DNA of 64,000 bases, taken from assembly GCA_015179125.1 (NCBI GenBank), contig WHVA01000376.1, forward strand, positions 1 to 64,000. The letters run 5' to 3'. Under the pieces are notes generated by a model that saw nothing but the letters and a program-made list of their open reading frames with translations, had not been told where the DNA came from and did no database searches. Made by a program: the position numbers and the translations under genes. Below, one piece after another: positions 20,287-32,252 of the stretch. Position 1 is the first letter of the stretch. The number at the start of each line of letters is the position of its first letter. The stretch is from Gautieria morchelliformis. Its lineage: Eukaryota; Basidiomycota; Agaricomycetes; Gomphales; Gomphaceae.

Positions 20287-22617
20287 CTAATTATCTAATA
20301 GAAAGGTCCATAATCCCTCCGGACTCTTGTAGTCGTGGTGTATGACACTGATCAGCCATCTACTTCGTCGAACGCCCTCCAATAGCTGGCGCTCCTCCGA
20401 TCCTGGTGGATAGACCTGTGCCCACTCAAGCCATATATAGAAAGCTTCGTCCTGCAGAAGGCATGAGCCGATGCAGACTAATACGCAGACCAACTGACCT
20501 TCCAGGATAGAAAGTTTTCCCGTCCAATGATAGTTGACTGTGCAATTTCATGCCCAGGAAAGACGCCCCAAGTCACCGCATTCGTATCCCCGGCATTTGT
20601 ATTGCTCTCAAAACCCCCCTACAAGCGGTCAGTCCCAAGCACCCCTTAAGGCTAACAGAGACTAACCTCAAGGTTTCCCGCAAGGAAAGAAATCATGCCG
20701 TTTCCCCGCGAACGGATCCGATCGCGCAACCAGGTAACAACTTCTTGGTCGGCGAAAAATTCGACGAACGCTTTCTGGAAAATGTATCCACCTTTTGGTC
20801 CCCAGCCGACCACGTCATCATCTGATGACATGGCATCCACAGCTGGTTGAGAGCCCACCGTCCACCAACCACGTCTCGTTAGTTGCTCAAGCTGTGGAAC
20901 GATCAACTGAGACTCTCCGCAAAGTGGTGCAGACGAGAAAGGGGTCGTTGCAGTGCTGGAATGAAGGTATGCGCTGAAAACGCTCGTCAAGTCGTCGAGC
21001 GATTTTGGGTGTCCCCACTGCGAGCGTGCTTGCGACGGCTGTATAGGACGTCAGTAACTCCACTGAAAATTGAATGATATGCCTACCTTGACACCTAATC
21101 CGCCGTCCCAGAGGTTCTGCACGCCATACGCTGGACTCTTGAAGTCACCAAACCGTCCGTTAGGAAACTCATCCCAGGTTGCTGCATAGTTGAGCTCTCC
21201 CCGCCCCCCTGACCCAGAATCTGGAGGCGACACCGCCAAGCTGTTCGTTGCAGATACAGACGCATCGTGTGGGGTAATGATCAGGTCAGAATCATTGCTT
21301 TCTACGTAGCTTGTTTGTGATGGTGTTTCCTGGGGATTCGTAAGCTAACACCACAGGAATAAGCAATTTCAGTACTGCAATAAGTCTGTTTTGTTCCATA
21401 GTTCGTGGACTCTCGCCAATCCATTCGAGACCTTCCAACACTCTGCGTACACTCTTCTCTAGATTGAGGGTGCAAAAGTGAAATCCAGAGACGCGGCCTT
21501 CACGTGTAAGACGGCGAATCATCTTAATGGCCAAGTCAATACCGTAATCCTTTACTTTCTGGTCATCGTGCTATTGAATGATTTCAAGAGATTGGAAAAG
21601 TCATCCAGTATAGGACTTGCCTTAATAGGGTCCAAAGCAGCCATTACATCTGGAGGGATTCGTGTGCCACACAACTTCGTCAGCCGCAGAAAGAATCCAT
21701 AGCTTTGAATCGGTAGAATGCCGGCGATGATTGGTACATCGATCCCTATAACGAGTTAATGTGCGACGTTGTGCAGCAGTTCTGACCATACTACCTTTGT
21801 CCCGTACCCGGTGAAGCCAGAAGAGAAAGGCGTCCACGTCATAAAATAACTGTGTGATAATGTAGTCGGCTCCTGCGTCTATTTTCTCTCTCAAATAGGA
21901 GAGCTCTTCTTCCTCATTCACTTCTTGGTCTGGATGTCTATCAGGATATCCTGAAATAAACTTTCACAAATCGTGCATGCGGTTATACAAATTCTACTCA
22001 CCGGCGACACCGACACAAAAGTGGGAGGAATACTCGGGGGAAGCCCGAATATAAGACACCAAGTCCTGAGCATGAACAAAGCGTGGATCGGTTGGTATCC
22101 AGTACTCAGATCCACGTGGAGGATCTTGATAAATGTCGCGTGCGTTACTGGCGACAAAACAGAAAATGGCTCGTACCTCCACGCAAAGCCAGAATATTTT
22201 GAATACCCCGCTCTTTTGCGCTCTAATGGGATTTTGAGCAAGACATTTAAAAGACGTAGCTGAAACAGACAAACAGACCTTGAGAGCATCATCAATCATC
22301 CCCTCTTCCATATTGGTGCATGTTAAGTGGAGAATTGTCTCGATGCCACATTCTGACTGAGTAATCCCAGCAAGATCCAAACTTCGATCCTTGGTCGACC
22401 CTCCCGCTCCCCACGTCACGCTGATAGCAAGTGGATGAAGAGATGAGAGCCGGTCTATCCGGCCCAGCAAATTAGAAAACCCCTGCATACATATGTGAGC
22501 TCTGGCGGAGGCTTGGATACATGGCGGTTAAACCTGGTCTGTCTTGGGAGGAAAGAACTCAAATGTATAGAACGGTGTCGGGTCTGAGCGTTTCGTGATT
22601 TTGTCTTTCAATTTCAT
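20287..22617 (-). CDS. MET13: Methylenetetrahydrofolate reductase
   Basis: It reduces 5,10-methylene-THF to 5-methyl-THF for methionine synthesis. The N-terminal catalytic barrel is clear: [13 protein letters not shown] at the start, [64 protein letters not shown] and [12 protein letters not shown]. The eukaryotic C-terminal regulatory domain follows: [39 protein letters not shown]-type block [16 protein letters not shown] and [18 protein letters not shown], ending LWTFLLDN. The ATG at 22617 gives the normal short N-terminus. The first intron is 22483-22533 and several more follow. Yeast has two paralogues (MET12, MET13), so the symbol is the best guess between them. The folate (E, D, T) block residues appear present. 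Confidence 0.9.
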
Positions 22618-23034
22618 ATCGAGCAAGCTGTCCGTGAGGCACACAGAAGACGACGCGAAGCTGCAAAACTTGAAAACAGACGCCATACCATAGCCTTTAC
22701 TTAGCCAGGTTCCGCAGCCACAAAACAAAATCCGCACCTCAAATGTACGTTGCTTCAGCTTTTTTGCGATTTTGGGGAACGAAAGGTGTTTTTAGGTAGC
22801 CGGCAAGCGGCAAGGACCGACATGAGGTTCTCAAATTCCCTTGCTCGTCATGAAGGGCGGAACTGAGAAATACCCGACACCGTTTGCCGAGATTTCTCGG
22901 TGTAATATTGTACTGTAAGTCACTGTACCGGTATCATGCCAGTTGGGTAGAGAACATTTATACGAAGAAAATAAAATTGAGGTCATAGATAAATGATAGA
23001 TTTCCGTACATCAATGCCCGGGTATGCGGTTGTG

Positions 23035-25332
23035 CTAAGGTGATCTTACACCTCTCCTCGTATTATTTGGTCGGACCGCCAGCGGTCTAACCCAGAATCT
23101 GATATGTGCCGCTCTCGTCATAGTCAAGATAACAGTTGGTAGAAATGAGACTGAAGCAAGGATATCGCCTTCGACTTGTTTGATCTGTGTGAGGTATGTT
23201 GTCATGACGGGAACATGTTTCGGCATATTTGACTCACCAACACAGGCTGAAATACTGCTACATCGTTGCGTGAGGGTGAAGGGTGGTATCGTAACAGTTT
23301 CCCATCATTATGTGGTAGATGCAATGTAGAGTGGTCAATAGTCTCACTTCGTCTGCGTAGGACGAGTGATACGGTTGAAGACAACGACGGCCTTTGAGGA
23401 TGTGTTGGCTGGGTGACGTAGTGTGACGAGGAGTAGAGTCTTGATACAAGAAAGGCTCACCTGGATTTTAGGTCGATGCAAAGCTCCGCTAGAAAAATCC
23501 CACTGGTGATGAAGGTCAGAACATCGGATGGAGTCCCTTGAGAAAACGCAGGATTACTAAGATAAGTTTGTTATCCTCGCCAACACTCCCGAAACGATAT
23601 GTCCGTCCGTCGCACCGGAGTTCATCAAATGCTACAGAAGAAACGAAAGAAGAATGCCCTTGACATCGTGCAATAATGCGTTGCTCCCACGGTGAAATGA
23701 CTGTAACGAGGTCGTCCTGCCCACCCGTCTGAACCAATGTAGTAAGTATTATCTTCCTTTAGGGGAGATTTGTTCCAACCAGTATAAATCGCCCATCCGG
23801 GGACCACGCTACACATGTCAGGGATCCAAAATACGCAGCATAAGTATCAACCAAGCTAAGAGAAATCAGATATATAACGAAGAAGTCAATGAAAAAATGA
23901 AAAAGATCCGACTTACCGTTCGGAAAGGGTGTCAATTATACGCAAACAGCCATCTTCAGAGACTGCAGCCACATAACGAACATCGGGAGAAAAGACGAAG
24001 TCTAGAATGTGACGGTGAGTCCCCCATCATTGAACCAATTTACTATCTTACCGACAACACCCCTTCGTGACAGTTTCCAGTGACTGATGGGATTTTTTCC
24101 CGCCTTCTCATTCTTGCCCGCCCATTCTCGACCCAACGCCGAGGCGGGGTGCCACGGCGGCATAGATACAAACATTTCTTCAGTAGGATCCCACTCTCCC
24201 GAAGCAGAATGCTCAGATGACACAGGGGGAGACGATGAATTACTCATGCTGGCCACAGCATCGTCAGCCTTCACTGGGTCGATTTGGAAGGGAGATCGTT
24301 TATTTGGATCCTGTGGAGTGAATGTACCATCTTCCCGTTCTTTATCATAAATTATGATGGTGCCATCCGCATAGGACACCAGGAATAGTGTGTGAGATGA
24401 GGGTACCCAGCGTACCGACGTGCACGGCGAGTTGCAGATAGACCCCTGCGGTGAGTGAGTGATGATAGCAGCAGATATGCGACTGCCAGACCTGTTTATT
24501 TATCCGTACATAACGAGAGGACATTGGATCTTCGGTATGCATTGAGCTCGTCGTCATGAAATAACAAAAACGCCTCACCAAACCAGATGAGGTCGCCAGT
24601 GTGAAACCCAATTACAACGTCTAGATGTTCGGGTGAAGCAGTAGCCAAGTTCACATCGTGGCAAGTTGGGAAAGCGGAGAAAGTGATTCGGGCCAGAGGA
24701 TCCTGGTGTAAACTCAACCCAGTAGACTGGACGTGGAACCAACATATGCGTACCTTGGCTTTCGGTTCGCTCCAAAAGAAACTTTTTGAAGTGTTATAGA
24801 AAAGGAATGTCACATCTCCTTGCTTTGACTGCAAAGTCTTATTGAGGCCCTCAGCGCTGTGAAGGCGGGTAACAAACGTAGAGGACGTTGTCCTGATGTT
24901 GTGTTTGGGACGCGACACAGATTTCTTCTTTCCTGGGAGAGATGGTGCCGGAGAGAAGAGGGACGCTGGCGGTGGTGGAAATGCAGGTTTGGGCATCGTG
25001 ATATCTGCCTGCGCTGGAATGGATAATTCGGGTTGCGGGTCATTCGTGCCATCGTCGCGCGAATTGTCGCCGCTGGAGATGCTCTCTTTATCCTTTTCCC
25101 TTTCCTTCTCCTTCTCCTTAAATCGTCCCTCCTTACTACCCCCAAGGAGGGAGGAAAGGCCTTGGGAGGATGTGAACTTTTGAGTAGGGAAGCGCACAGT
25201 GACTGTCGATAGCCTAGCAAGGATTGGACCGTTGGGTGGAGGGACGACCGGGATGTGGATAACAGGTGGTTTCTGCTCCTCCGTGAGCGAGTACACACCT
25301 TCTGGAGCAACGAAGGTGGCCTCATTCTCCAT
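23035..25332 (-). CDS. creC: WD-repeat protein CreC (WDR20 homologue)
   Basis: The protein starts [21 protein letters not shown] Lys/Glu-rich and Pro-rich N-terminal region is followed by [21 protein letters not shown] repeats then follow: [34 protein letters not shown] with [13 protein letters not shown], an insert ending [65 protein letters not shown] and [16 protein letters not shown]. The last block ends in a RPLAVRP-type C-terminus after two short introns. This arrangement, including FEPSHWK-like ISHWK, is that of CreC. CreC stabilises the CreB deubiquitinase in carbon catabolite repression in Aspergillus; human WDR20 activates USP12/46. Its start lies 50 bp from that of the divergent BCKDHB gene. 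Confidence 0.85.
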
Positions 25333-25382
25333 AACGTCGTCGACGTCCGTTATTAGCCGGGCGCCGGGTACTCTCTGGTGTG
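25333..25382. promoter_or_regulatory. 50-bp shared promoter of creC and BCKDHB
   Basis: Only 50 bp separate the two divergent start codons, so both 5' UTRs and core promoters must overlap or lie inside the neighbouring coding regions. I see no TATA box or clear factor site in it. Confidence 0.5.
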
Positions 25383-26980
25383 ATGCCTCCGACTACCAAC
25401 ACCCTCTTCAAACCATCCGCATTATCAAGGGCATGGATCAAGACCGTTCCTCCTATATACGCTCAGACTCGACGTGCACAATCTAGCGAGGCTGCTTCTG
25501 GGCCCCCTCCAGCCGGCGGTCACCTTCCGTCTGTGGCAACGTCCCAGCTCCTTAAGAGCACAAGGGAATCTGCGCTACACGTCCAGGGAATACGTTGGAT
25601 CGATGAAGTGGCTTTCAGGCCTCAAGATGTGTTGTCCAGCGGACGAGAGACGCGTAAAATGAACATGTTTCAGGCTATACGGGATGCTATGAGGTGCTTG
25701 GATCTGTCTGAGCTGTATGTACGAGTATTCACATAGGACGACAGCATCGCCCTTGCTAAAGATGATAACGCTGTAGTATTTGGCGAAGACGTGGGCTTCG
25801 GGGGCGTGTTCCGTTGTACTATGGGTCTAGCTGAAGAATTCGGTGGGTTTGAATGCAAGATATCCTGCATGCTGCCCTTGAAGAGCCTTTCGATGTAGGT
25901 CGCGAGCGTGTTTTCAACACTCCTTTATCCGAGCAAGGTATCGCAGGTTTCGGTATTGGTCTTGCAGCCATGGGACACACAGCAATCGCTGAAATTCAGT
26001 TTTCGGACTACATATTCCCAGCCTTCGACCAGGTAAGACCATTTGTTCAATTCCTCATTCGTGCTCAAAATCTTCAACTTTTCAAAGCTTGTAAACGAAG
26101 CTGCCAAGATCCGGTACCGCTCTGGTGGCCAGTTCAACGTTGGAGGGCTCACTGTTCGAACCCCAACGATGTCTGTCGGCCACGGAGGTTTATACCACTC
26201 ACAAAGCCCAGAGGGCTTCTTCATGGGTGCATCTGGATTGAAGGTGAATTGAGCGTATGTGTAATTGCGCCGATCATGGAATATCTATGTAGATCGTCGT
26301 TCCCCGATCACCCATCCAAGCCAAAGGTCTTCTATTAGCATCCATACGGGATCCAAATCCTGTAATCTTCATGGAACCGAAGATCCTGTATCGTTCCGCG
26401 GGTGAGCTTCCCCATCAACGTAGAAGTATACGACCTGACCCTGCTCCATAGTCGAACAAGTCCCAATAGATGACTATGAAATACCTGTCGGGAGAGCGGA
26501 AGTTATCACCGCTGGCTCGGATCTGACTGTTCTCACCTATGGCACTCCTATCTACCATTGCGAAGCGGCACTCTCCATGTTGCGCTCCCCCCCTCTTTCC
26601 CTTGCGGCGCATATTCCAGAGTCTGTTCGCTCAGCGTCCATCGAGGTAATTGACCTTCGCACGATATTGCCTTGGGATGTGGATACCGTCCAGAAAAGCG
26701 TGGAGAAGACTGGAAGGCTATTGATTATTCATGAGGCAGGTCGTACAGGGGGCGTTGGAGCGGAAATTGCCGCGGAAGTGCAGAAAAGATGTTTCTTGAA
26801 GCTGGAGGCCCCTGTGAGAAGATTGACTGGATGGGAGTGAGTGCTCTTTTCCGCGATATCGAATTGGTAATTGACCGGAACCTGCCAATAAGTACCCCAG
26901 TCGCCCTACAATATGAGAAGTTCATCATTCCCGACGCGTTACGAATCGTGGACGCGATTGTGGAGACCCTAAATTATTGA
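25383..26980 (+). CDS. BCKDHB: Branched-chain 2-oxoacid dehydrogenase E1 component, beta subunit (mitochondrial)
   Basis: The Arg/Ser-rich start ([21 protein letters not shown]) is a likely mitochondrial presequence. Conserved blocks follow in order: [134 protein letters not shown] and [14 protein letters not shown]. The gene ends [20 protein letters not shown]. Together with the E1 alpha, E2 and E3 subunits it decarboxylates 2-oxo acids from leucine, isoleucine and valine. Introns include 25694-25744, 25843-25898 and 26837-26892; the first uses an acceptor at GACAG that restores the frame. The thiamine-diphosphate and K-binding glutamate regions look intact. Confidence 0.93.
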
Positions 26981-27789
26981 TCAACAGCATTTGTCCAGGG
27001 TCATTTTCCGCAACACCAGTTCTGCATTTCGCATTTTCAGTCTTTGTGACAATCGGTGACCATACTATTTTTGCATGTAGCTAAAATGTATTGATCCGTC
27101 CCTACTGTGAATCGCGTTTAAAGCTTGTTACTTCATATACAAGTTGTATACCAACCAACAGTTTTCCTTGCTCCAGAATTATGGGTACTACAACAGAGGA
27201 GAATGATATACTGATACAAGTATTTGATTTGATGTACCCGCCATTGTAGACGGGGGCCCGGTTTCGATGCTGACAAGGTCCTTCGACTGAGCAGGGCACA
27301 GTCGTCGAGCTTCCTTAGTGATCTCGATCAGTGGGGCGAGCCGTTCAATATGGAACAGATCTCAGAAGAAATCCTTCTTGTCTTGGGCTCTTAAGTACGC
27401 ACAACCTCAACTGGGCAGTGCGCTTTGTGGGTCGTGCGGGGCTAATTGAGAGACTCGAGAGCTCTTTTCTTTGCAGCGGCGCTGAACATTGTTCGAGATG
27501 CATCATGATTCACCGCGTTTTAGGGGTTCGTAATCGTGTTGGGAATTCTCACGAGTAGGTGAGATCTAGCGGGGTTATAGTGGGTGCTCGATCAGTCGGG
27601 GTACTCGGATCATGAATATGGCGTGCCTTGCGTTCAGTTTAGATACCTTCATAGATGTTAGTCCTCGTTCGTAGGTCCAAACAATATAGGTATTCAGCAT
27701 CATAACACGTGAGCTCATCACAGCCTGACCGACCCGCCTCCCCTGAGCACAAGCTTTTATGAACTTGTCAAATTTAGCACCTCAACGCA
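26981..27789. other. Intergenic, no gene seen
   Basis: This is the 3' flank of BCKDHB. Short ORFs on both strands (27102-27299, 27331-27558) show no motif or codon-like pattern. No repeat or RNA gene was recognised. Confidence 0.4.
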
Positions 27790-28134
27790 ATGCGTCATAG
27801 CCACATCGCGTCCACACCGCCCCATAGAATTTTCTTTTCTACCTTAAGAGCCGTTCCACTGCCTTCCCTGCACCCTGAAAACATGCGGGTTGTTCACCAC
27901 GACCCGAGCGACCCATATCCGAACCCACCGCCAACTCTGACGAATTCGAAGTTGCGTAAGAAGTGGCATGCGATGGCTCTTGAGACTCGAGAAGCATTGT
28001 GGCAGGAAGTTGAGAGTTCGACAACTGAACCAGAGAGTGATGACGGAATAGTTGACCCCCATGAGCTTCTTCGCGGCATTAACAACAAAAAACATTTGGT
28101 CTGCCGACGAATGTGGGCATCTCAAACTGTGTAA
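27790..28134 (+). CDS. Small hypothetical protein
   Basis: A single 114-codon frame starts at ATG. It is basic at the N-terminus and then has RVVHHDPSDPYPNPPPTL, a helical Lys/Glu/Trp-containing segment (LRKKWHAMALETREALWQEV) and an acidic stretch before the stop. No family is recognised. A competing set of minus-strand frames overlaps it. It may be a real small gene or a transposon-border remnant next to the Tnp2 debris. Confidence 0.25.
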   Translation: MRHSHIASTPPHRIFFSTLRAVPLPSLHPENMRVVHHDPSDPYPNPPPTLTNSKLRKKWHAMALETREALWQEVESSTTEPESDDGIVDPHELLRGINNKKHLVCRRMWASQTV

Positions 28135-28751
28135 AAATTTAATGAATCAGCATATAATTACATATAGCCGTCCAAACGCACGCTATTGAGATACTCATGA
28201 ATTAACCCAAGCTCGCGTTTGACCTTGGAAGTGTTCGATCGAAGGCTACTCCCCTGTATCCATGTAGCATACCAGTGATTCTTGATCACACCTGCACACC
28301 AAATTGTCATCTAGTCTGGTTACAGAAGGTCATCCACACACCGATTAGCAAGTTGTGCATGGGGTCTATGATCGTCATTCGAACAGCTTCGAAATACGGC
28401 AATCTGACAAACTTGGACCATCGCGTTCCAGTGGCTTTGAAGAATTTGTCGCGTGCTGTAGGATTCTGGAATGAGGTGTATTCATATGCCTGACTCCGAT
28501 GGAGTCGTGCATCCCGCGGAGGAAAACCTGAGGACGATCAACTGATTGTCAGAATTAGGTACCTAGATAACACGACTTACCATTACACAGTGATTCCTGG
28601 CAGTATAATTCTGCTTGGGTTACCTGGCAACGAGTACAAGGTCGATTTGCGTGGCCATGATCACTGAATCCGCCCATTTTTACAGCCGCTGGGTGATCAC
28701 AGACAATACCTATGCAAATAAAGCGCACAAGTCGTCCTAAAATGCACATGA

Positions 28752-29370
28752 GTGCTAGACAGCAGCTGGACAGGCAAGCGGAACAAGCCTCGCCCTGAGG
28801 TCACAACATACTAAGCAGCCTCTTTGCAGCAACTGGACGCTTATGAAGCAGGGACTCCCTGGTATGTCTCGTGGTCGTTTTGTGGCACAGCTCAGCTCAA
28901 AGGACAATAATAGACGTCCCTGCTCTTGAGGTATCTTAAATTTTCTGACCAAATGTGGTATTTTGCAGCGCCTGGAGAAGAGCTCGCGGATCGGAATCGA
29001 CCCTACAGTAATATCAGCTCGTAAGCAGAGGATATATTCATCATCCCAGTGATACTCACACTGGATGCAGTGGATGCAAATACGATCGAGGAGTCTCTTG
29101 GTCCCCAAGGTTCGACACTGGTTCCACTCAACAAGAATATCGTAGATGAGGTCTGGGGCACTGCGAGGCCTAAGCGTCCCCACAGCAAAGTCTTCGTGTT
29201 AGATACCAAATACTCTGGTGAGTCGGAGGTATCCTGCTCACGGCGCTTTCCAATCTCTTCTGTAGGTGTGGCGGCGAAGGATAAGATAGCGGCATTACGC
29301 GAAACAATTTGGACAAACGACCAAGAGGAAGAAGCGATCCTGGAGTCCAAGGTGTGTAAAGCTACTTACC
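28752..29370 (+). pseudogene. Captured exon-intron fragment of an Xaa-Pro aminopeptidase P gene
   Basis: Consecutive exons of a cytosolic XPNPEP1-type gene read on the plus strand: RQQLD(S) then NWTLMKQGLP, KSSRIGIDPTVISA, STLVPLNKNIVDEVWGTARP with KVFVLDTKYSG, and VAAKDKIAALRETI. Each is separated by a short intron-like sequence with correct borders; the first has a GC donor, ACAG|GCAAGC. This covers roughly residues 90-230 of the enzyme, the N-terminal non-catalytic part; the metal-binding creatinase/aminopeptidase domain is absent. The fragment sits inside Tnp2 transposase sequence on the opposite strand, so it looks like DNA-level gene capture. The donor gene is not in this window. Confidence 0.7.
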
Positions 29371-29461
29371 CGAGCCGTCTGTGGTCCACCAGTCCCGAGC
29401 CCTGTACTCGATCATGAGGGTCGATGCAGCGGATGTGGGACGGTATTATACGCTGGTGTTA

Positions 29462-29664
29462 GTGAGTCGTACTTCGCCCAAAGTGTCGAAACTCGAGCCG
29501 TCTTCCGGAAACCCCCCAAACCGAAGGTCGTGGTTCCATATGCCTCCCTGGCTGAACTCCTCGCCGAATTCCTATCCCGGCCTGGTATGGAAGATCAGAT
29601 AGAGGCCTGGAGAACTCACCCTCGACGTCCAGATACCTACCATATTATCGTCGGACGCAAGTAG
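29462..29664 (+). pseudogene. Inverted internal piece of the Tnp2 transposase
   Basis: On the plus strand the frame reads KPKVVVPYASLAELLAEFLS, then RPGMEDQIEAWRTHPRRPDT, and ends at TAG. Tnp2 proteins carry a block of this kind (xYxSLxxWLA-LxRPGMEx) between the N-terminal hydrophobic block and the catalytic core. Here it is inverted relative to both. It records an internal rearrangement, probably linked to the capture event next to it. Confidence 0.55.
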
Positions 29665-30898
29665 GCCCAGGGATATGAAAATAAACCGGAGGCACCACAG
29701 GAGCAGACCACATGCTCGGAACGATAGGTGGTGTTTAGTATGGAGAAATCCTACTAATAAAAGGATGCATCTAACAAACCAGTGCTCATGAGCATGCTGG
29801 AAAGCATCCATGGTGTCAGGTGGTGGGGACGGCATTGAGAGCGGGCCAAGGGTGATTCTGCTTCGGCTCGACGCATGACCCACGAGAATCGGATGGGAAG
29901 ACGGTCCATGTGAGGATGATCCGTGGCTGCTGGTGTCAGACGAGCCACTGGGACTTCCAGGAATAGAAACCACGTCAGATGGAACCGCGTCGTATATCCA
30001 CATGTCGTCGAGATGGTCGTCCATGACGGCTTCATTTGCTTCCTCATCGAAAAGGACATCGAGTCCTTCTGCGGCTGTGTCTCGATCTTGTTCTTTGTGA
30101 AGATAGTGATGCTCGGAACCTTCAACATGAGGGGTGAGACACCTATCCTGTAGCATATATATGAGTTAATAACACGGCAAGTGGAAATAAAAGCGATGGC
30201 TCACGACTCCTGAAATTTGGCCTAGCTCCTCGTGGGCATCTTCATATATATCCTCATTGACATCCATGCTCTCAGGGAGAGGTTCACCCTGATCCCGTGG
30301 CTGATCTGTCTGCGAGCGTCCAACGTTTCGAAGTGTTGAATGAACGCCTCGTTTGTTTGATTTAGGCCTACTCTTGACTGCACCTTGAAAGTCGGTCGAG
30401 AGGGCCCGCTGCTGCGTATCCCTTTTCTCGTGGGCTCGTTTCAAACGCATGGTGATCATACGACCCTCAAGCCCTCTATCGGGAAGCAAGCGGCATTTCC
30501 GACACGCGCAGAGCACAGTCCTTTGGTCTGACTGTCTCTTATTTAATGGGAGTATATTGCCAGCAGATTAATTGGCAGATACAGGTTGACTTACAGCTCT
30601 GTGTGCCTCGGCCTGACTGTGAGCCGAAAGTGTCTGTGGCATGCAGCTGGGTGGGTCGCGGCGGTAGAAGAATGCAGAACGCTGACTCGAGATCATTAAT
30701 ATTTATGCATATGTAGTAGTACTAGTACTAGTACAGTGACTAATATGTTACATACTTAGCCTAGTGAGACTAGTCGCGCTCTCCAAAATTTCCCAAGTCC
30801 AGCCCGGGAACGAGCAATCATATGCCCCGGGATCAAGCGTCGGACTGATTTAGCAGTACTATGACAGAATCCGACAATCGACGATGTGGGGTTACCCT

Positions 30899-31012
30899 GG
30901 GTACTCGTGATCCTATGTTGAAGATCGAGGACATGGGGTTGCAGAAGATTGAACCCAGCCCCAGGTATTTGGACGTCCGCGGTGCCGACATCATCGTAGA
31001 TCACGAGTACCC
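30899..31012. repeat. 14-bp perfect inverted repeat with 86-bp spacer
   Basis: GGGTACTCGTGATC (30899-30912) and GATCACGAGTACCC (30999-31012) are exact reverse complements. A third related ACCACGAGTACC lies about 50 bp further on. It could be a small hairpin-forming element or transposon edge. No flanking duplication was identified. Confidence 0.5.
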
Positions 31013-31501
31013 ACTAATGTCTAGGAGTTGGCGCTTCTATATCAGACTAGCCTACGTATTCCGACCACGAGTACCAACCCCTAAAACGCGGTGATTGGCT
31101 ACTGTGCCATGGCAAATGCTTATGTAAGCGGCCGGGGGAACTTTTATTAGTCCAACGTGAGCCGCTAAGATAAGTAATGGGAGTACACATGGGTCTCCAG
31201 CTCAATTAGTGAACCTTTGTAGCCGCGACTCATCCACACGAGAAGGCACTCCAAATAGTGTAATTGTCCTAATAAGCTAAGTATACTTATGTAAGCCTAT
31301 AACTCAGGGCGCGCCTGAGAACAATGCGGCTTACATACGCATATTGTTGAGCCTTTCACGCGTACGAGCCTCTATCGTTTCAACGCGTTCTGCAGATTGA
31401 CATCCCTTCGTTACTTTAGGGACTTATCGAATAGGTCAGAAAACGCGTACAATCAGTGATTCTGACCTCTTTTGCTTACCCTCTAAACAGTAAGAGAGGA
31501 A
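31013..31501. other. Intergenic, upstream of the GATase-like gene
   Basis: No gene is seen. TATGTAAGC recurs (about 31121 and 31289), and the 3' part holds the presumed promoter of the gene at 31502. No TATA box was identified with confidence. Confidence 0.35.
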
Positions 31502-32116
31502 ATGGCCAGTCACCCGAAACCAAAGATTCTTCTCCTTTCACTCAAAAAGCAACCGTTTTTTGACCAAATGTACTCCGGGCTATTGAGTGCCCTTGTTTCC
31601 AGAGCAGACGTCCGCGAGGCTACTGCCGGTCTTCCCCAGATCTCCCCTTCCCAATATTCAGCTATATTCGTCACAGACGAAGCCATCTCAGAGCGCAAGT
31701 ACGCTGAGGTACACTCTCGTCTCGTGGATTATGCTCGAGCTGGCGGGGTTGTAGTTATTGGAGGCCTCTTCAGTAGCTGCGTCGTTTTGGGCGACTTTGA
31801 CGCTCACTTCCTTGCATGGGGTCTCTCGTGGAAGAAGGCAGGATACCGCAGGAGTACATGCGCACTCAATCCGGCAACTCACCCGGGTTTCAGAAGCAAT
31901 AAAGGCCTGCCCATTTCATACAGCATGAAGGTCCTATCGCTCAAAGGAGCAGCCTTGGGAGACATCATGTACAAACGGACCGACGACGACGAAACAAACG
32001 AGGGCGCTGTAACATATACTCGTGTCGGCGACGGATATCTTGGGTACATTGGCGATGTTAACGCAGAGGAGGAGTCGACCACCGTTATTCTGGCAATGTG
32101 CGGCTTGCCAACGTGA
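31502..32116 (+). CDS. Class I glutamine-amidotransferase-like protein (hypothetical)
   Basis: An intronless 204-codon gene has an ATG directly after a purine-rich leader. The pattern of strand (KILLLSL), helix, strand (YSAIFVTDEAI), helix (KYAEVHSRLVDYARAGG) and strand (GGVVVIGGLFSSC) fits the Rossmann-like GATase1/ThuA-type fold. A family of this size and look occurs widely in basidiomycetes as conserved hypothetical proteins. The nucleophile elbow G-x-C-x-G is not present in standard form, so glutaminase activity is unlikely. The function is unknown. It is convergent with YJU2, with 136 bp between the stop codons. Confidence 0.5.
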   Translation: MASHPKPKILLLSLKKQPFFDQMYSGLLSALVSRADVREATAGLPQISPSQYSAIFVTDEAISERKYAEVHSRLVDYARAGGVVVIGGLFSSCVVLGDFDAHFLAWGLSWKKAGYRRSTCALNPATHPGFRSNKGLPISYSMKVLSLKGAALGDIMYKRTDDDETNEGAVTYTRVGDGYLGYIGDVNAEEESTTVILAMCGLPT

Positions 32117-32252
32117 GTGACAGAAAAGACATGGATTTGCTGAGGGTGAAACAGGGGTCAGAGATTCTTGTAATAGGGGAAGTGTATGATTACCGTGAGG
32201 AGGGTTTGAAGGTCCTAGCAGAAAACAAGTAGTACAAAAGACAAGCCAATCG

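Larger units (their letters stand above)
28270..30641 (-). pseudogene. Tnp2-type (CACTA superfamily) transposase, rearranged and broken
   Basis: The minus-strand start MPQTLSAHSQAEAHRA is followed by an intron, a cysteine motif (LCACRKCRLLPDRG), a basic region and an acidic linker. Then comes the typical N-terminal block CILLLVGFLHTKHHLSFRAC with RFIFISLGLL. The catalytic-core part lies at 28750-28270: GIVCDHPAAVKMGGFSDHGH, CTRCQVTQAEL, FFKATGTRWSKFVRLPYFEA and VRMTIIDPMHNLLIGV. These blocks are diagnostic of fungal Tnp2 transposases. The middle of the protein is missing from this strand. It is replaced by a captured host-gene fragment (28752-29370) and an inverted Tnp2 piece (29462-29664). 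A sequence beginning CACTGTACTAGTACTAGTAC on the minus strand near 30737 could be a terminal repeat. The gene is non-functional. Confidence 0.75.
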
